A stretch of DNA of 48,688 nucleotides, from assembly GCA_025357545.1 (NCBI GenBank), contig JANXPB010000202.1:1-48688 (forward strand), given 5' to 3'. Positions within the stretch are counted from its first letter, which is position 1; the number at the start of each line of letters is the position of its first letter. The position numbers and the translations under genes were made by a program. This document shows, piece by piece, positions 8,256-18,963 of the stretch. This stretch comes from Holophagaceae bacterium. Its GTDB lineage: Bacteria; Acidobacteriota; Holophagae; Holophagales; Holophagaceae. The notes beneath the pieces are model-generated. The model was not told the DNA's origin and did no database searches. It was given only the letters and a program-made list of their open reading frames with translations.

Positions 8256-9250
8256 CGGGACAGCACCGGCACCAGGGCCCACAGCTCTTTGGGCGGTTCC
8301 GGGCGGGCTTCCAAAACGTAGGACATGGGCCGCGCGACCATCTGGCCCGCATCCGTGCCGAGATAAAAGGCCGTCTCGCCCGCCACCAGGCGGGTCACCG
8401 CTTCGCAGCCCCACCGGCTGCCCCAGATGCGATCCAGGGCCGATGGGCTGCCGCCGCGCTGGATGTGCCCCAGCACGACCACCCTCAGATCCATCACGTA
8501 GTCCTTCTTCAACCGCTCGCCGATGGTCACCGCCGCCGAGCCCACGCCGCTCTGCGACCCCCCCTGCCCCAGCTGGTCCCCCTCGGCCACCACCACGATG
8601 GAGCTGCGTTTCCCTCGGTCCCAGTTGGATTTGAGCTGGCGCACCAGGGACTCGTAGGTGTCCTCCTCGCTCTCGGGGTACAGCACCGCCTCGGCGCCGC
8701 AGGCGATGGCCGTGTGGACCGCGAGCATGCCGCTGCGGCGGCCCATCACCTCGACCAAGAACAGGCGGTCATGGCTGGAGGCCGTATCGCGGATGCGGTC
8801 GATGGCTTCCACGGCGGTGTTCAGGGCCGTGTCGAAACCCAGCGTCCGTTCGGTGCCCGGCAGGTCGTTGTCGATGGTCCCGGGTATGCCGGCGCAGTGG
8901 ATGCCGTGTTCTTTATTCAAGAGGTCCGCACCCGTGAAGGAACCATCCCCACCGATGATGACCAGGGCCTCGATACCGGCGGATTTCAGGTCCGTGGCTA
9001 CCTTCGCGCGCACCGAGGGGTCGAGGAAGGCCTGGCATCGGGCGGTGTGCAGGATCGTTCCGCCGCGCTGGAGGATGTTGGCGCAGGCTCGTGAAGGGAG
9101 CGGCTTCCAGTCCTGGTCCACCAGACCCTGGAACCCGTGGCGGATGCCGATGACTTCCGAGCTCAGAGCGTCCGCTTGTCTCACCACCGCCCGGATCGCG
9201 GCATTCATGCCCGGGGCGTCACCGCCGGAGGTGAGGAGCCCGATGCGCAT
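8252..9250 (-). CDS. pfkA: ATP-dependent 6-phosphofructokinase
   Basis: Phosphorylates fructose-6-phosphate to fructose-1,6-bisphosphate in glycolysis. Shows GGDGS at 100-104 and PGTIDND at 123-129 with the catalytic Asp127, the same numbering as E. coli PfkA. The glycine of GGDGS and the PGTIDND form (not GGDD and PKTIDND) favour ATP rather than pyrophosphate as donor. MGRRSG (169-174) and the HIQRGGSPSA segment are also conserved. Length 332 is normal. It starts in a TGATG overlap with the small basic protein upstream and ends in an ATGA overlap with the guanylyltransferase gene: a three-gene operon. Confidence 0.95.
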   Translation of the reverse strand: MRIGLLTSGGDAPGMNAAIRAVVRQADALSSEVIGIRHGFQGLVDQDWKPLPSRACANILQRGGTILHTARCQAFLDPSVRAKVATDLKSAGIEALVIIGGDGSFTGADLLNKEHGIHCAGIPGTIDNDLPGTERTLGFDTALNTAVEAIDRIRDTASSHDRLFLVEVMGRRSGMLAVHTAIACGAEAVLYPESEEDTYESLVRQLKSNWDRGKRSSIVVVAEGDQLGQGGSQSGVGSAAVTIGERLKKDYVMDLRVVVLGHIQRGGSPSALDRIWGSRWGCEAVTRLVAGETAFYLGTDAGQMVARPMSYVLEARPEPPKELWALVPVLSR

Positions 9251-9567
9251 CAGCGGCGTGGCTTCTTCCGCGGCCTCGGCGCCGCATGGCCCTGGACCTT
9301 GCTGTGGTGGTGGCCCTTCCGAGCATGAGCGGTGCGGGAGGCCCGCGAAGCCCGCCCCTTGCGGGTGTCTTTGTAATTGGTCTCGGGGGCCGGAAGAGGC
9401 GGCGGCTCAGTGATGGCTCGCGGCACCGGGGGCAGATCCCCCTCGGCCAGGCCCTGAGCCAAGGCACGCTGGCTCCTGACCTTGAGCACCGGATCCTCCA
9501 GCCCCTGCTGGGCATAAGCCAGCCCCCCCACCAACGTCAAAGCCATCATGGGGCGCAGGATCTTCAT
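9250..9567 (-). CDS. Small secreted basic protein, unknown function
   Basis: A 105-residue protein with a signal peptide (MKILRPMMALTLVGGLAYA, likely cleaved before QQ). The mature part has a proline-rich middle (DLPPVP, EPPPLPAPE) and a highly basic tail (KGHHHSK, PRPRKKPRR) with many Arg, Lys and His. No family is recognised. GGAG precedes the ATG. Its stop overlaps the pfkA start by one base (TGATG), so it is the first gene of the pfkA operon. The tail could bind nucleic acid, lipopolysaccharide or metals, but that is speculation. Confidence 0.65.
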   Translation of the reverse strand: MKILRPMMALTLVGGLAYAQQGLEDPVLKVRSQRALAQGLAEGDLPPVPRAITEPPPLPAPETNYKDTRKGRASRASRTAHARKGHHHSKVQGHAAPRPRKKPRR

Positions 9568-9670
9568 GGAAACTCCAGAGACGCAGGATTAACGCTACAG
9601 CTATAGGTGTTGCAATGCCAATGCCGGGTTCCCGGGACCGAAGCCCAGGCAGGCCGCTCGGGCCGCTTGG

Positions 9671-11556
<1,886 letters not shown>

Positions 11557-11584
11557 TCCAGCGTGAGCTATGCGCTGGAAAGGT

Positions 11585-11634
11585 ACGAGGTCAAAAGGGT
11601 TCGCGCCTGCGGCGCGGTCTTCTTTGAACCTCGT
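11585..11634. terminator. Nested hairpins between convergent thiC and kinase genes
   Basis: The outer stem pairs ACGAGGTCAAA (11585-11595) with TTTGAACCTCGT (11623-11634), 11 bp with one bulged A; the inner stem pairs CGCGCC (11602-11607) with GGCGCG (11611-11616) around TGC. It sits in the 90-bp gap between two converging genes, so a bidirectional terminator role is likely, though there is no long T-run. Confidence 0.5.
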
Positions 11635-11646
11635 CCCGCACTCCTC

Positions 11647-14199
11647 TCACGCCCGCCCCAACACCTTCCGGATGAGTTCCACCGCTTCGGCGGTGCGGTA
11701 GGGCTTTTGCAGGAAGCCATCGGCGGAGCCGCCTTCAAGGCCGCTGCCATCGGCGTGGCCACTGCAGAGGATCACCCGCAGTCCGGGCTTCATGATCCGC
11801 ATCGCACTGGCCAACTCGAGGCCATCCATGCCGGGCATGGCCCGGTCCACCAGCGCGCAGCCGATGATGTCCTGGTTGGCTTCGAAGAGCTTCAAGGCCT
11901 CCAGGCCATCGGCGGCGGCCAGCACTTCGAAGCCCGCTTTGGAGAGGGCCAGGGCAGTGATGGCCCGGATGGCCTCCTCGTCTTCCGCCAGCAACACCGT
12001 GCCCTCGGAGTGGTAGTGGGCCCTGGCGGCTCCTTCGCGGGGTTGGGGCGCCAATCCTTCGGCGGCCGGGAAAAGCAGGCTGAAGGTGGTTCCCGCCTCG
12101 GGCTTACTGTTCACGCGGAGCCCCCCGTGGTGAGCCTTCACAATGCCCTGCATGGTGGACAAACCCAGGCCCCGCCCCTGGGTCTTGGTTGTGAAAAAGG
12201 GATCAAAAATGCGCAGTAGGGTGGCCTCGTCCATCCCTCGCCCGCTGTCCTTCACCCGCAATGAGACATAGGGCCCCGGCGTCAAGTCTTGCCCGGGGTA
12301 TCCCGTGTCCAGTTCCACATCGGAATAAACGCGGTGGGAAGTCGCCAGGGTGATGCTGCCTCCAGGATTGAGACCAACCTCAGACTCAAGGGCCTCGATG
12401 GCTTCGGTGGCATTGATGATGAGATTCATCACCACCTGCTGCATCTGGATCGGGTCCGCCTGGATGAAAGGCAGATCCGGCGCCAGCTGCATCCGCAGTT
12501 GGATGCCGGGCGGCCGGGAGACCGAGAGCAGCTCGGCCATCTCTTCCACCACCTGGTTCAGCAGTACCTCACGGGTCTCCACCGCGCCCTTGCCACTGTA
12601 GACCAGGATCTGCCGGGAGAGTTCCGCCGCCCGCTCGGTGCTGGTGAGAGCTTTGAGCAGATGCTCCATGGCGGGGCTGCGTTCATTGGTGAGTTGCACC
12701 GCAGCGTCCAGGTTGCCAAGCAGGGCGGTGAGGATGTTGTTGAAGTCGTGGGCGATGCCGCCCGCTAGCAGACCCAGGCTCTCCAGCTTCTGCCCCTGGC
12801 GGAGGGCTTCTTCCTGGTGCTTCTGCTGAGTCAGGTCCTCGATGAGTGTGGTGGCCCCCAGGAATTCGCCTTCCTTGCCCAGCAGGGGCGCGCTGTACCA
12901 GGCGCATGCCACCACCTGGCCATTCTTCGCCCGGCACTCAAGGGTGCGTTGGGACCCCTCCTTGGACTCGGAGATCCGCTGCAGGATGGCCTCCAGGGGA
13001 AAATCCAGGCCCTCGGGATGGGCGGGGCTGCCGACCAATTCCGTGATACCACGGCCCAGGGCCTCGGCTTCCGAATAGCCGAACATGCGCTCGGCTGACG
13101 GGTTCCAGGCCCTAACCAGGCGTTCGGTGTCCCACTCCACCACCGCGAGGGGGGTGTACAGGGCATAGTTCTCGTGGCGGGCCAACGTGGCTTCCAGGGC
13201 GGCGGTCATGGATTTGGCCATGGCCACCGCCCGGGCCCGGGTGGCGATGAGGGACCAGCACAGAGCCGCGAAAAGAAAGCTCATCACGGCGCCGGTGCCC
13301 ATGGCCCACGCGGGCCAGCGGTAGTCCGCGGTCTGGTCGAAGCTGGGGAGTGGCACCACTCGGCCGGCCCAGGCCCGGTCGCCCCATTTGAAGACCAGCT
13401 GGCGGGTGGGCGTGCGGCTGTGGAAGGGCACCGGCGGGCCTTCCAGCGGACCCAGATTGTGCTGATAGGCCAGTCCGCCGTGGACCGGATGGTTGCCGCC
13501 GTAGATCTGGATCCCGAAGTCCGGGTCCATCTCCCGCATGACCTCATCCATCATCGTGTCCAGGTAGATGGCCGCGGAGATCCAGCCCAGGTGCGCGGCG
13601 CGCCGGGTTTCACTGGTGAAGGCCAGGGTGCCGGGCTTGTAGACCGGCAGCAGCAACCCGAAGGCCACCCGCTCGCCGCCTGAATCATTGAAGTAGATCG
13701 GCGCCGTGATGGCGCTCTGGCCTGAATCCATGGCCCGCTCGGCGGCCCCCCGCTGCTCGGGGTCCAGGCCGATGTCGTAGCCTACCGCGTGGGGGTTCAA
13801 CAGCGCGGGCTCCGAGTAGCGGATGACGTAGTTCTCCTTCTTTTCACCGGGCACCCGCTCGATGTAGGCGAGGCCCTTCACGGAGGGGTAGCGGTGCGGC
13901 AGGTCCAGCTCTTCCACAAAGCGGCGCCACTCATCCAGCTCGATCTTCGCCCGCACTTCAAAGAGGCCGCGCCCGCCGCGCAGGAGCCCCTCATAGGTGA
14001 AGAGGTGGTCCTGCATGGAGAGGTAAGTGCGCTGCACCTGCCGGTCCACCCGGGCCTGGATGCGCTCCTGGGCGTGGCGTTCTCCCATTAGGCTGATGAT
14101 GCCCGTGAGCGCCAAGCCCGTGACCAGCACCACCAGGGTCGTGAGGCCCGGGTGCTCCCGGAGGGCGGGCGGGGATTTGGAGAACCAGGGCAGTCGCAT
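11647..14199 (-). CDS. CHASE-PAS hybrid sensor histidine kinase with receiver domain
   Basis: An 850-residue inner-membrane sensor. After a membrane helix near residues 18-37 comes a periplasmic CHASE-like domain (to about 270; GEKKENYVIRYSEP and ITAPIYFNDSGG are typical), a second helix near 300-320, a PAS domain (AVVEWDTERLVRAWNPSAE), the HisKA box LAGGIAHDFNNILT with the phospho-accepting His near 485, an HATPase domain (N box NLIINATEA, G boxes DSGRGM and GRGLGLST), and a C-terminal receiver with the acceptor Asp in LVDRAMPGMDG near 781. Start ATG 14199 puts the first helix near the N-terminus; an upstream ATG at 14292 would add 31 residues. No cognate regulator is adjacent. The ligand is unknown. 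Confidence 0.9.
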   Translation of the reverse strand: MRLPWFSKSPPALREHPGLTTLVVLVTGLALTGIISLMGERHAQERIQARVDRQVQRTYLSMQDHLFTYEGLLRGGRGLFEVRAKIELDEWRRFVEELDLPHRYPSVKGLAYIERVPGEKKENYVIRYSEPALLNPHAVGYDIGLDPEQRGAAERAMDSGQSAITAPIYFNDSGGERVAFGLLLPVYKPGTLAFTSETRRAAHLGWISAAIYLDTMMDEVMREMDPDFGIQIYGGNHPVHGGLAYQHNLGPLEGPPVPFHSRTPTRQLVFKWGDRAWAGRVVPLPSFDQTADYRWPAWAMGTGAVMSFLFAALCWSLIATRARAVAMAKSMTAALEATLARHENYALYTPLAVVEWDTERLVRAWNPSAERMFGYSEAEALGRGITELVGSPAHPEGLDFPLEAILQRISESKEGSQRTLECRAKNGQVVACAWYSAPLLGKEGEFLGATTLIEDLTQQKHQEEALRQGQKLESLGLLAGGIAHDFNNILTALLGNLDAAVQLTNERSPAMEHLLKALTSTERAAELSRQILVYSGKGAVETREVLLNQVVEEMAELLSVSRPPGIQLRMQLAPDLPFIQADPIQMQQVVMNLIINATEAIEALESEVGLNPGGSITLATSHRVYSDVELDTGYPGQDLTPGPYVSLRVKDSGRGMDEATLLRIFDPFFTTKTQGRGLGLSTMQGIVKAHHGGLRVNSKPEAGTTFSLLFPAAEGLAPQPREGAARAHYHSEGTVLLAEDEEAIRAITALALSKAGFEVLAAADGLEALKLFEANQDIIGCALVDRAMPGMDGLELASAMRIMKPGLRVILCSGHADGSGLEGGSADGFLQKPYRTAEAVELIRKVLGRA

Positions 14200-14296
14200 G
14201 GGCTTCGAAGGGGAATGGAGTTGAGGGAGTTGAAGAAGCTTAGCCCCTTGAGCCACCCACGTCACCGCCCCGGCAGCCCGCTCGGCGGGCAAGGCG

Positions 14297-14812
14297 GTGG
14301 ACGTTCCCCTGGATCAAGGCCATCCTGGGGGCCCACCCAGCCTTCCGGAGACGCTCTTGGACCCAGTTGTAGAAACCCTCCAAGATTTCCTGACCGCGGG
14401 GCGCGCCTCGGTCCGGCATCCGGCGGATTTCCCCCGCCTGGAGACCCTCCTTACCCGGTGGACCACCGCCTGGAACCGGAGGGAACGGGTGTTGGACCTT
14501 ACCCATTCCTCCCATGGCGTGTTCCTTCATTTCAACCAGTTCATCGCCGGACACTGGTGCCAGGTCTGCTATTTCCACGCTTCTCCCAAGCATGGGGTCA
14601 GCATGCGCGGACCCGATCCGGACCGGGTGCGGAAGTCCCACAAGTACCGCCGCAACAAGATGGACACCAGCAAGCTGGACGCGCTCTTCGAGGCTTGGTC
14701 CGCCCATGGGGAAGCCCACCCCGCTGGGCTTGCCGTGGAATTCTTCCTGGACGAGACTTCCGACGAGGTGTGGGCCGCCTGCCTGGATGCCGTGAAGGGC
14801 CTGCTGGGATGA
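14297..14812 (+). CDS. Hypothetical protein
   Basis: A 171-residue soluble protein without recognised family. It has a tryptophan-rich middle (RWTTAWNRRERVLD, HFNQFIAGHWCQVCYFH) and a basic stretch RVRKSHKYRRNKMD. The GTG start at 14297 has AAGG close upstream; an internal start is possible. Its stop overlaps the next ATG (ATGA), so it is probably cotranslated with the DinB-like gene. It is divergent from the sensor kinase, whose start is about 100 bp away. Function unknown. Confidence 0.6.
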   Translation: MDVPLDQGHPGGPPSLPETLLDPVVETLQDFLTAGRASVRHPADFPRLETLLTRWTTAWNRRERVLDLTHSSHGVFLHFNQFIAGHWCQVCYFHASPKHGVSMRGPDPDRVRKSHKYRRNKMDTSKLDALFEAWSAHGEAHPAGLAVEFFLDETSDEVWAACLDAVKGLLG

Positions 14813-15309
14813 GTCGTGCGGAACTGAGGCCCTTCGGGGTCGCCACCGCCCATACAGCGGCAGTGATCCGCGCGGTGCCCGAAGCCGACCTCCGCCTGTG
14901 GGACCTGCGCCCCCTGCCGCACCTCAAGAGCTTGCGCGAACAGCTCGCGCATCTGGCCCTGGTGAGAGAGAGCACCCTGTGCACCCTTACGGGCCGGGAC
15001 CCCGCCAACCTCCGGACCCTCTTCGAAAGCGGGCCCTGGAGCGGCCGCGGCGGCGGCACCAATGAGCTGCTGAAGGCCTGGGACGACCACACCCGCCGCT
15101 GCCAGTTCATGCTGGCCGACCTCCGCACCCGCGATCTCGCGGAACCCTTCCAGACGGGCTTCGGCAATGTCGCCACCCCGGAAAACTACCTGCGGCTCAT
15201 GCTGCTGGAGGAAACCCACCATCGGGCCCAGATGATCTTCATGCTCCGCCTCTTCCAGCTGGAGGCTCCGGACTTTCCGGGCCGGGCCTGGGCCGAATTG
15301 AATTTGTAG
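14809..15309 (+). CDS. DinB-like four-helix protein
   Basis: A 166-residue protein with the layout of the DinB/YfiT superfamily of putative metal-dependent four-helix enzymes: HLKSLREQLAHLALVRE near the start, a central helix with LLKAWDDHTRR, and LLEETHHRAQMIFMLRL near the C-terminus, where HHRAQ supplies the usual conserved histidine. The start is set by the ATGA overlap with the preceding stop; a long frame continues upstream but is not needed. DinB-superfamily members include thiol-dependent S-transferases; the substrate here is unknown. It converges with moaA, three bases apart. Confidence 0.72.
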   Translation: MSRAELRPFGVATAHTAAVIRAVPEADLRLWDLRPLPHLKSLREQLAHLALVRESTLCTLTGRDPANLRTLFESGPWSGRGGGTNELLKAWDDHTRRCQFMLADLRTRDLAEPFQTGFGNVATPENYLRLMLLEETHHRAQMIFMLRLFQLEAPDFPGRAWAELNL

Positions 15310-15312
15310 GCG

Positions 15313-16320
15313 TTAGCCGCCGATGTGGAACATCTCCACCCGGGGCAGGGCCTCGGTGCAGGTGGTGCGCAGTTCGGAGTAGCGATCGGCGCGCCGGGTC
15401 CAGGCCCGGGTGGCCAGGGCCTGGATGTCGGCATCGCTGGCGCCGTTCCGCAAGGAGGTCTTGAGGTCCAGGCCCCCACCGGAAAAAAGGCAGGTGTACA
15501 GGGCCCCTTCAGAGCTCAATCGGGCGCGGTCGCAACCGCCACAGAAGGGCTGGGTGACCGAGGCGATGACGCCGATTTCACCGCCGCCATCCGCATAGCG
15601 CCACCGCTCTGCCACCCGGCCCTGGATGGGTGCGGGCAGGGGCTCCAGCTTCCATTTGGCTGATAGCCGCGCCACCACCTCGTTCGCGGGCACCACCGCA
15701 TCCACTTTCCAGCCGTTGCGGGTGCCCACATCCATGAACTCGATGAAGCGCAGGATGTGGCCGCCCTCCCGCGCGAACTCGGCCAGCTCAAGCAATTCGT
15801 CATCGTTGACACCGCGCTGGAGAACACAATTGAGCTTGATGGGCCCGAAGCCCTCCCGGCTGGCGGCATCGATGCCCCCCAGGATCTTGGCGATGGGGAG
15901 CTCGGCATCGCACAGGCGCTTGAATTTCGCCGGGTCAAGGGTGTCCAGGCTCACCGTGATCCGCCCAAGCCCTGCGGCCTTCAGCGGCTCCGCCAGCTCC
16001 TGGAGCAGCGAGCCATTGGTGGTCAGGGCCAGATCCTCGACGCCGGGGATCCGCGCCAAACGGGCCACCAGGTCCGGCAGCCCCTTCCGCAACAAGGGTT
16101 CGCCACCCGTGAGGCGCACCTTGCCCACCCCCAGGCCCGTGAAGATGCCCACCAGCCGTTCGATCTCCTCGAAATCCAGGATGTCTTTGCGGTCCAGGAA
16201 CGGGTAGTCCGCTGGGAAGACCTCCCGGGGCATGCAATAGGGGCAGCGGAAATTGCAGCGGTCGGTGACCGAGATGCGCAGGGCCCGAAGCGGCCGGGAG
16301 AAGGTATCCACCAGTTCCAT
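15313..16320 (-). CDS. moaA: GTP 3',8-cyclase MoaA (molybdenum cofactor biosynthesis)
   Basis: Radical-SAM enzyme that with MoaC turns GTP into cyclic pyranopterin monophosphate. N-terminal cluster motif CNFRCPYC (Cys22, 26, 29), KVRLTGGEPLLR, and the C-terminal cluster CGGCDRARLSSEGALYTC at about 259-276 that binds GTP; the protein ends in the conserved GG (FHIGG). With the start at 16320 it has 335 residues, normal for MoaA; an upstream in-frame ATG at 16392 would overlap the divergent gene and gives a non-conserved leader. No other moa gene is in the window. Confidence 0.95.
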   Translation of the reverse strand: MELVDTFSRPLRALRISVTDRCNFRCPYCMPREVFPADYPFLDRKDILDFEEIERLVGIFTGLGVGKVRLTGGEPLLRKGLPDLVARLARIPGVEDLALTTNGSLLQELAEPLKAAGLGRITVSLDTLDPAKFKRLCDAELPIAKILGGIDAASREGFGPIKLNCVLQRGVNDDELLELAEFAREGGHILRFIEFMDVGTRNGWKVDAVVPANEVVARLSAKWKLEPLPAPIQGRVAERWRYADGGGEIGVIASVTQPFCGGCDRARLSSEGALYTCLFSGGGLDLKTSLRNGASDADIQALATRAWTRRADRYSELRTTCTEALPRVEMFHIGG

Positions 16321-16390
16321 GTGCACCAGAATAGGCGCTGACAGGAGCTTCGGATCGCGCCACCATGAAAGATTCGGAAGAGTCGCTGCC

Positions 16391-17665
16391 ATGGCCTTGT
16401 TCTCAAAGTTCTTCAAACGCGTCGAGGAGGCTCCCCGCCCGGAGTTGGCGGACTTGTTGACGGAGCGGGCGATCCCAGCGGATCTGCCCGGCCTCGCGGA
16501 GCTGACCAAGGACTTCGACCACTTCAAGGCCGAGGAGCGCGTAGCTTACGCCGACGCCCTGGCGGAACTGCACCGGCTGGGCGTCCCCCTGCCGGAACCC
16601 TGGAAGTTCTCCCAATACGAAGTCCTGCCAGAACTGGTGCCCCACTGGCTGGGGGAGAGGGAGCCCTTCTTCCACCGCCCCTTCTGCGAAGGCCTGACCC
16701 TGCGGTTGCGGCTGGGCGAGCAGCGCCTCACCGCAGCCTGGGCGGTGCTCTTCGAGACCGAGATGGCCGAGGTATTGGCTCAGGCCCAGCACAACCTGCG
16801 GGAGAAGGCCAAGGGCGCCAGCTTCGAGCGGCTGCCCAGCGGCATCTACCGCAGCAACTTCCAGGACCCGGGCGTGGGGGCCTCGGCCCTGCTGCTGCTG
16901 CCGGAGTTCTGGGAGCACCTGTTTCCCGGACAGAACCATTTCCTGGCGGCGCCCACGCCGGACATGCTGCTGGTGGCACCCCAGGTGCTGTTGCCCAAAC
17001 TGCTGGAGGCCCTCACGAAGATCATCGGCAGCCAGGAACACGTCCTGCTGGCTATGATCCTCACCTACGTGGAGAAGAAGCTGGTTTCCGCCAGCCTGCA
17101 GGATCCCCATCCCATCGCCCAACCCCAACGGGAGCTGCGTCAGCTGGACCTTCTCCAGGCCCTGCGTGCCCAGGACCCGGAGCTGGACCCGGCGGTGGCC
17201 AGCCCCATGCACCTGGGCACCTTGCGCAACAACCAGGGCCGCACCTTGACCTTCGCCACCTGGCCGGAGGGAACGACCGTGGCCCTGCCGGAAGTGGATC
17301 TCATCGCCTTCATAAAGGCGGATGGGAAGCCCTTGGGCATCTACTTCCGCCAGACCCTGCCGCGCATCCAGGGGGTCCGGGGCTCCGTCATTCCCATGTG
17401 GGGACCGCGCCGCAGCCGTTTCGAGGGTTTTCCCACGACGGCGCAGTTGGAGCAACTGGAGGTCTTCGCCACCGCCGAGCAGATGGCGGCCATGGGCCAG
17501 GATGCGGGCGCCCAGGCGGCGCCGAAAGCGAACTCGCCCCGGCCCACCAGCCCTGCCGCGGCCAATGCCCTCAACACACCAGGAGGCCCCAAAAACACCG
17601 CCCAGGCCGCCCCGCCGCCCAACAATCTGCAGGGCGCCGTTCTGGGTGTGCAGGGGGATGACTAG
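16391..17665 (+). CDS. Uncharacterised protein with disordered C-terminal tail
   Basis: A 424-residue protein I do not recognise. The first 345 residues look globular and soluble, with no signal peptide or membrane segment; stretches such as LTLRLRLGEQRLTAAWAVLF and PDMLLVAPQVLLPKLLEAL suggest alpha/beta folding. The last 75 residues are rich in Ala, Pro and Asn (AAPKANSPRPTSPAAANALN) and probably disordered. It is divergent from moaA (70-bp gap) and overlaps the secreted protease gene by 8 bp, so the two are likely cotranslated. Confidence 0.72.
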   Translation: MALFSKFFKRVEEAPRPELADLLTERAIPADLPGLAELTKDFDHFKAEERVAYADALAELHRLGVPLPEPWKFSQYEVLPELVPHWLGEREPFFHRPFCEGLTLRLRLGEQRLTAAWAVLFETEMAEVLAQAQHNLREKAKGASFERLPSGIYRSNFQDPGVGASALLLLPEFWEHLFPGQNHFLAAPTPDMLLVAPQVLLPKLLEALTKIIGSQEHVLLAMILTYVEKKLVSASLQDPHPIAQPQRELRQLDLLQALRAQDPELDPAVASPMHLGTLRNNQGRTLTFATWPEGTTVALPEVDLIAFIKADGKPLGIYFRQTLPRIQGVRGSVIPMWGPRRSRFEGFPTTAQLEQLEVFATAEQMAAMGQDAGAQAAPKANSPRPTSPAAANALNTPGGPKNTAQAAPPPNNLQGAVLGVQGDD

Positions 17666-18953
17666 CCTGGCCAGATTCTTGGCCATCCTGCTGTTCTGGG
17701 TCGGGGCCAGTTCGGCCCAGGAACCGGCTCCCCCAGTCCACTGTGTCGTGAAAGTGCTGGCCGATCAGGGCCACGGGTCCATCCGCCAGGGGAGCGGCGT
17801 AGTGGTGGGGCCTGGCCTGGTGGCCACTAATGCCCATGTGACCGCGGGAGCCCTCAGCGTGAGCGTGTCCTCGGGCTCCCAGACCTGGTCGGTTCAAGCC
17901 CGCAAGGATGACCTGCACCGGGATCTGAGTGTGCTGACGGTGCCGGGCCTGCCGCTGCCGGCGGCTCCGGCGGCTCCGTCTCCGCCCGCGGTGGGACAGC
18001 AGGTCACCGCCATCGGCTTCCCGTCAGGACTGGGGCCCAAGGTCTCCACCGGAAAGATCACCGGCCTCTGGGCCTACCTCGGCGCCCATGTGCTGCAGAG
18101 CGATGCGCTCACCTCCCGGGGGTCCAGTGGCGGCGCACTGTTCGACGAAGGTGGCCGCCTGCTGGGCCTGACCACTTTCATCTTCAGCCGGAGTGCAGCG
18201 ATCCAGTTTTCGGTGCCGGTGCTCTGGATCCGGGACCTGGTGGAAGACCCGGCAGCCAAGGCAGCCCCATTGGCCATGGCCACAGATCTCCAAATGCCAG
18301 GCTTCATCGACACCCTGGCCTCCAACCCGGCCAACCAGCCAGCCTGGGACGCTTTCACGCGGGCCTGGGTGTTGAGTGCGCCTGAAGATCCCGACGCCTG
18401 GTTCGCCTACGCCAATTCCTTGGAGCCCGCTCGCGAACCGGGCCGCATCCAGGAGCGCATCGCAGCTTATTACCGGTCCTTGGCCTTGAGGGATGGCTCG
18501 CCCAAGGTTTGGAATAATCTGGGGGTCAGCCTGGGCCTGCTGAATCGGTTCCCGGAATCCGAGGCCGCCTTCCGCCGGGCTTTGGCCCTCGATCCACGTT
18601 ACGGCTTGGCTTGGCTCAATCTAGGCGCCCAGTTGCTGGACGCCCGGCGCCCCGGGGACGCTGCGGAAGCGCTGGTCAAGGGGTTGGGATTCCAGCCGGA
18701 CAGCGCGGAGGGTTGGCAACACCTTGGCGAAGCGGAGACAGGTCTCGGCCTTCCGATGGAGGCCGCCCACCACTACCGCACGGCCCTGGCTTTGAGTCCC
18801 TTTCGAACCGACTGGTGGGCCGATCTGGCCCGGGCCTGCGATAAAGCGAGGGATGAGCCCGGCACCCAGCAGGCTTTGGCCCGGCTGACTGCGCTGGACG
18901 CGCCCCAGGCCAGGGCTTTGGCGAAAGAATTGAAGCGGAGCACTGGGCACTGA
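17658..18953 (+). CDS. Secreted trypsin-like serine protease with TPR repeats
   Basis: A 431-residue exported protein. Residues 1-20 are a signal peptide ending SSA. Residues 25-230 form a trypsin-2/HtrA-like fold with the full triad: His60 in TNAHV, Asp89 in HRDLSVL and Ser157 in SRGSSGGAL. Instead of a PDZ domain, residues about 245-430 carry tetratricopeptide repeats (PKVWNNLGVSLGLLNRFPES, AWLNLGAQLLDARRPGDA, AEGWQHLGEAETGLGLPMEA). The start at 17658 is chosen because it opens directly into the signal peptide; it overlaps the upstream gene by 8 bp. TPRs would dock partner proteins or substrates in the periplasm. Substrate unknown. Confidence 0.87.
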   Translation: MTSLARFLAILLFWVGASSAQEPAPPVHCVVKVLADQGHGSIRQGSGVVVGPGLVATNAHVTAGALSVSVSSGSQTWSVQARKDDLHRDLSVLTVPGLPLPAAPAAPSPPAVGQQVTAIGFPSGLGPKVSTGKITGLWAYLGAHVLQSDALTSRGSSGGALFDEGGRLLGLTTFIFSRSAAIQFSVPVLWIRDLVEDPAAKAAPLAMATDLQMPGFIDTLASNPANQPAWDAFTRAWVLSAPEDPDAWFAYANSLEPAREPGRIQERIAAYYRSLALRDGSPKVWNNLGVSLGLLNRFPESEAAFRRALALDPRYGLAWLNLGAQLLDARRPGDAAEALVKGLGFQPDSAEGWQHLGEAETGLGLPMEAAHHYRTALALSPFRTDWWADLARACDKARDEPGTQQALARLTALDAPQARALAKELKRSTGH

Positions 18954-18963
18954 AGGCCGAGCG

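Noticed and set aside
16320-16392. Longer MoaA start at ATG 16392
   Set aside because: It would overlap the divergent gene start and adds residues absent from MoaA; 16320 fits the family length.
16403-17686. A 427-codon minus-strand frame opposite the unknown gene at 16391-17665
   Set aside because: Both strands are open, but the plus frame has the better start, a disordered tail of normal composition and coupling to the protease gene; the minus frame is Gln/Gly/His-rich as expected for antisense.
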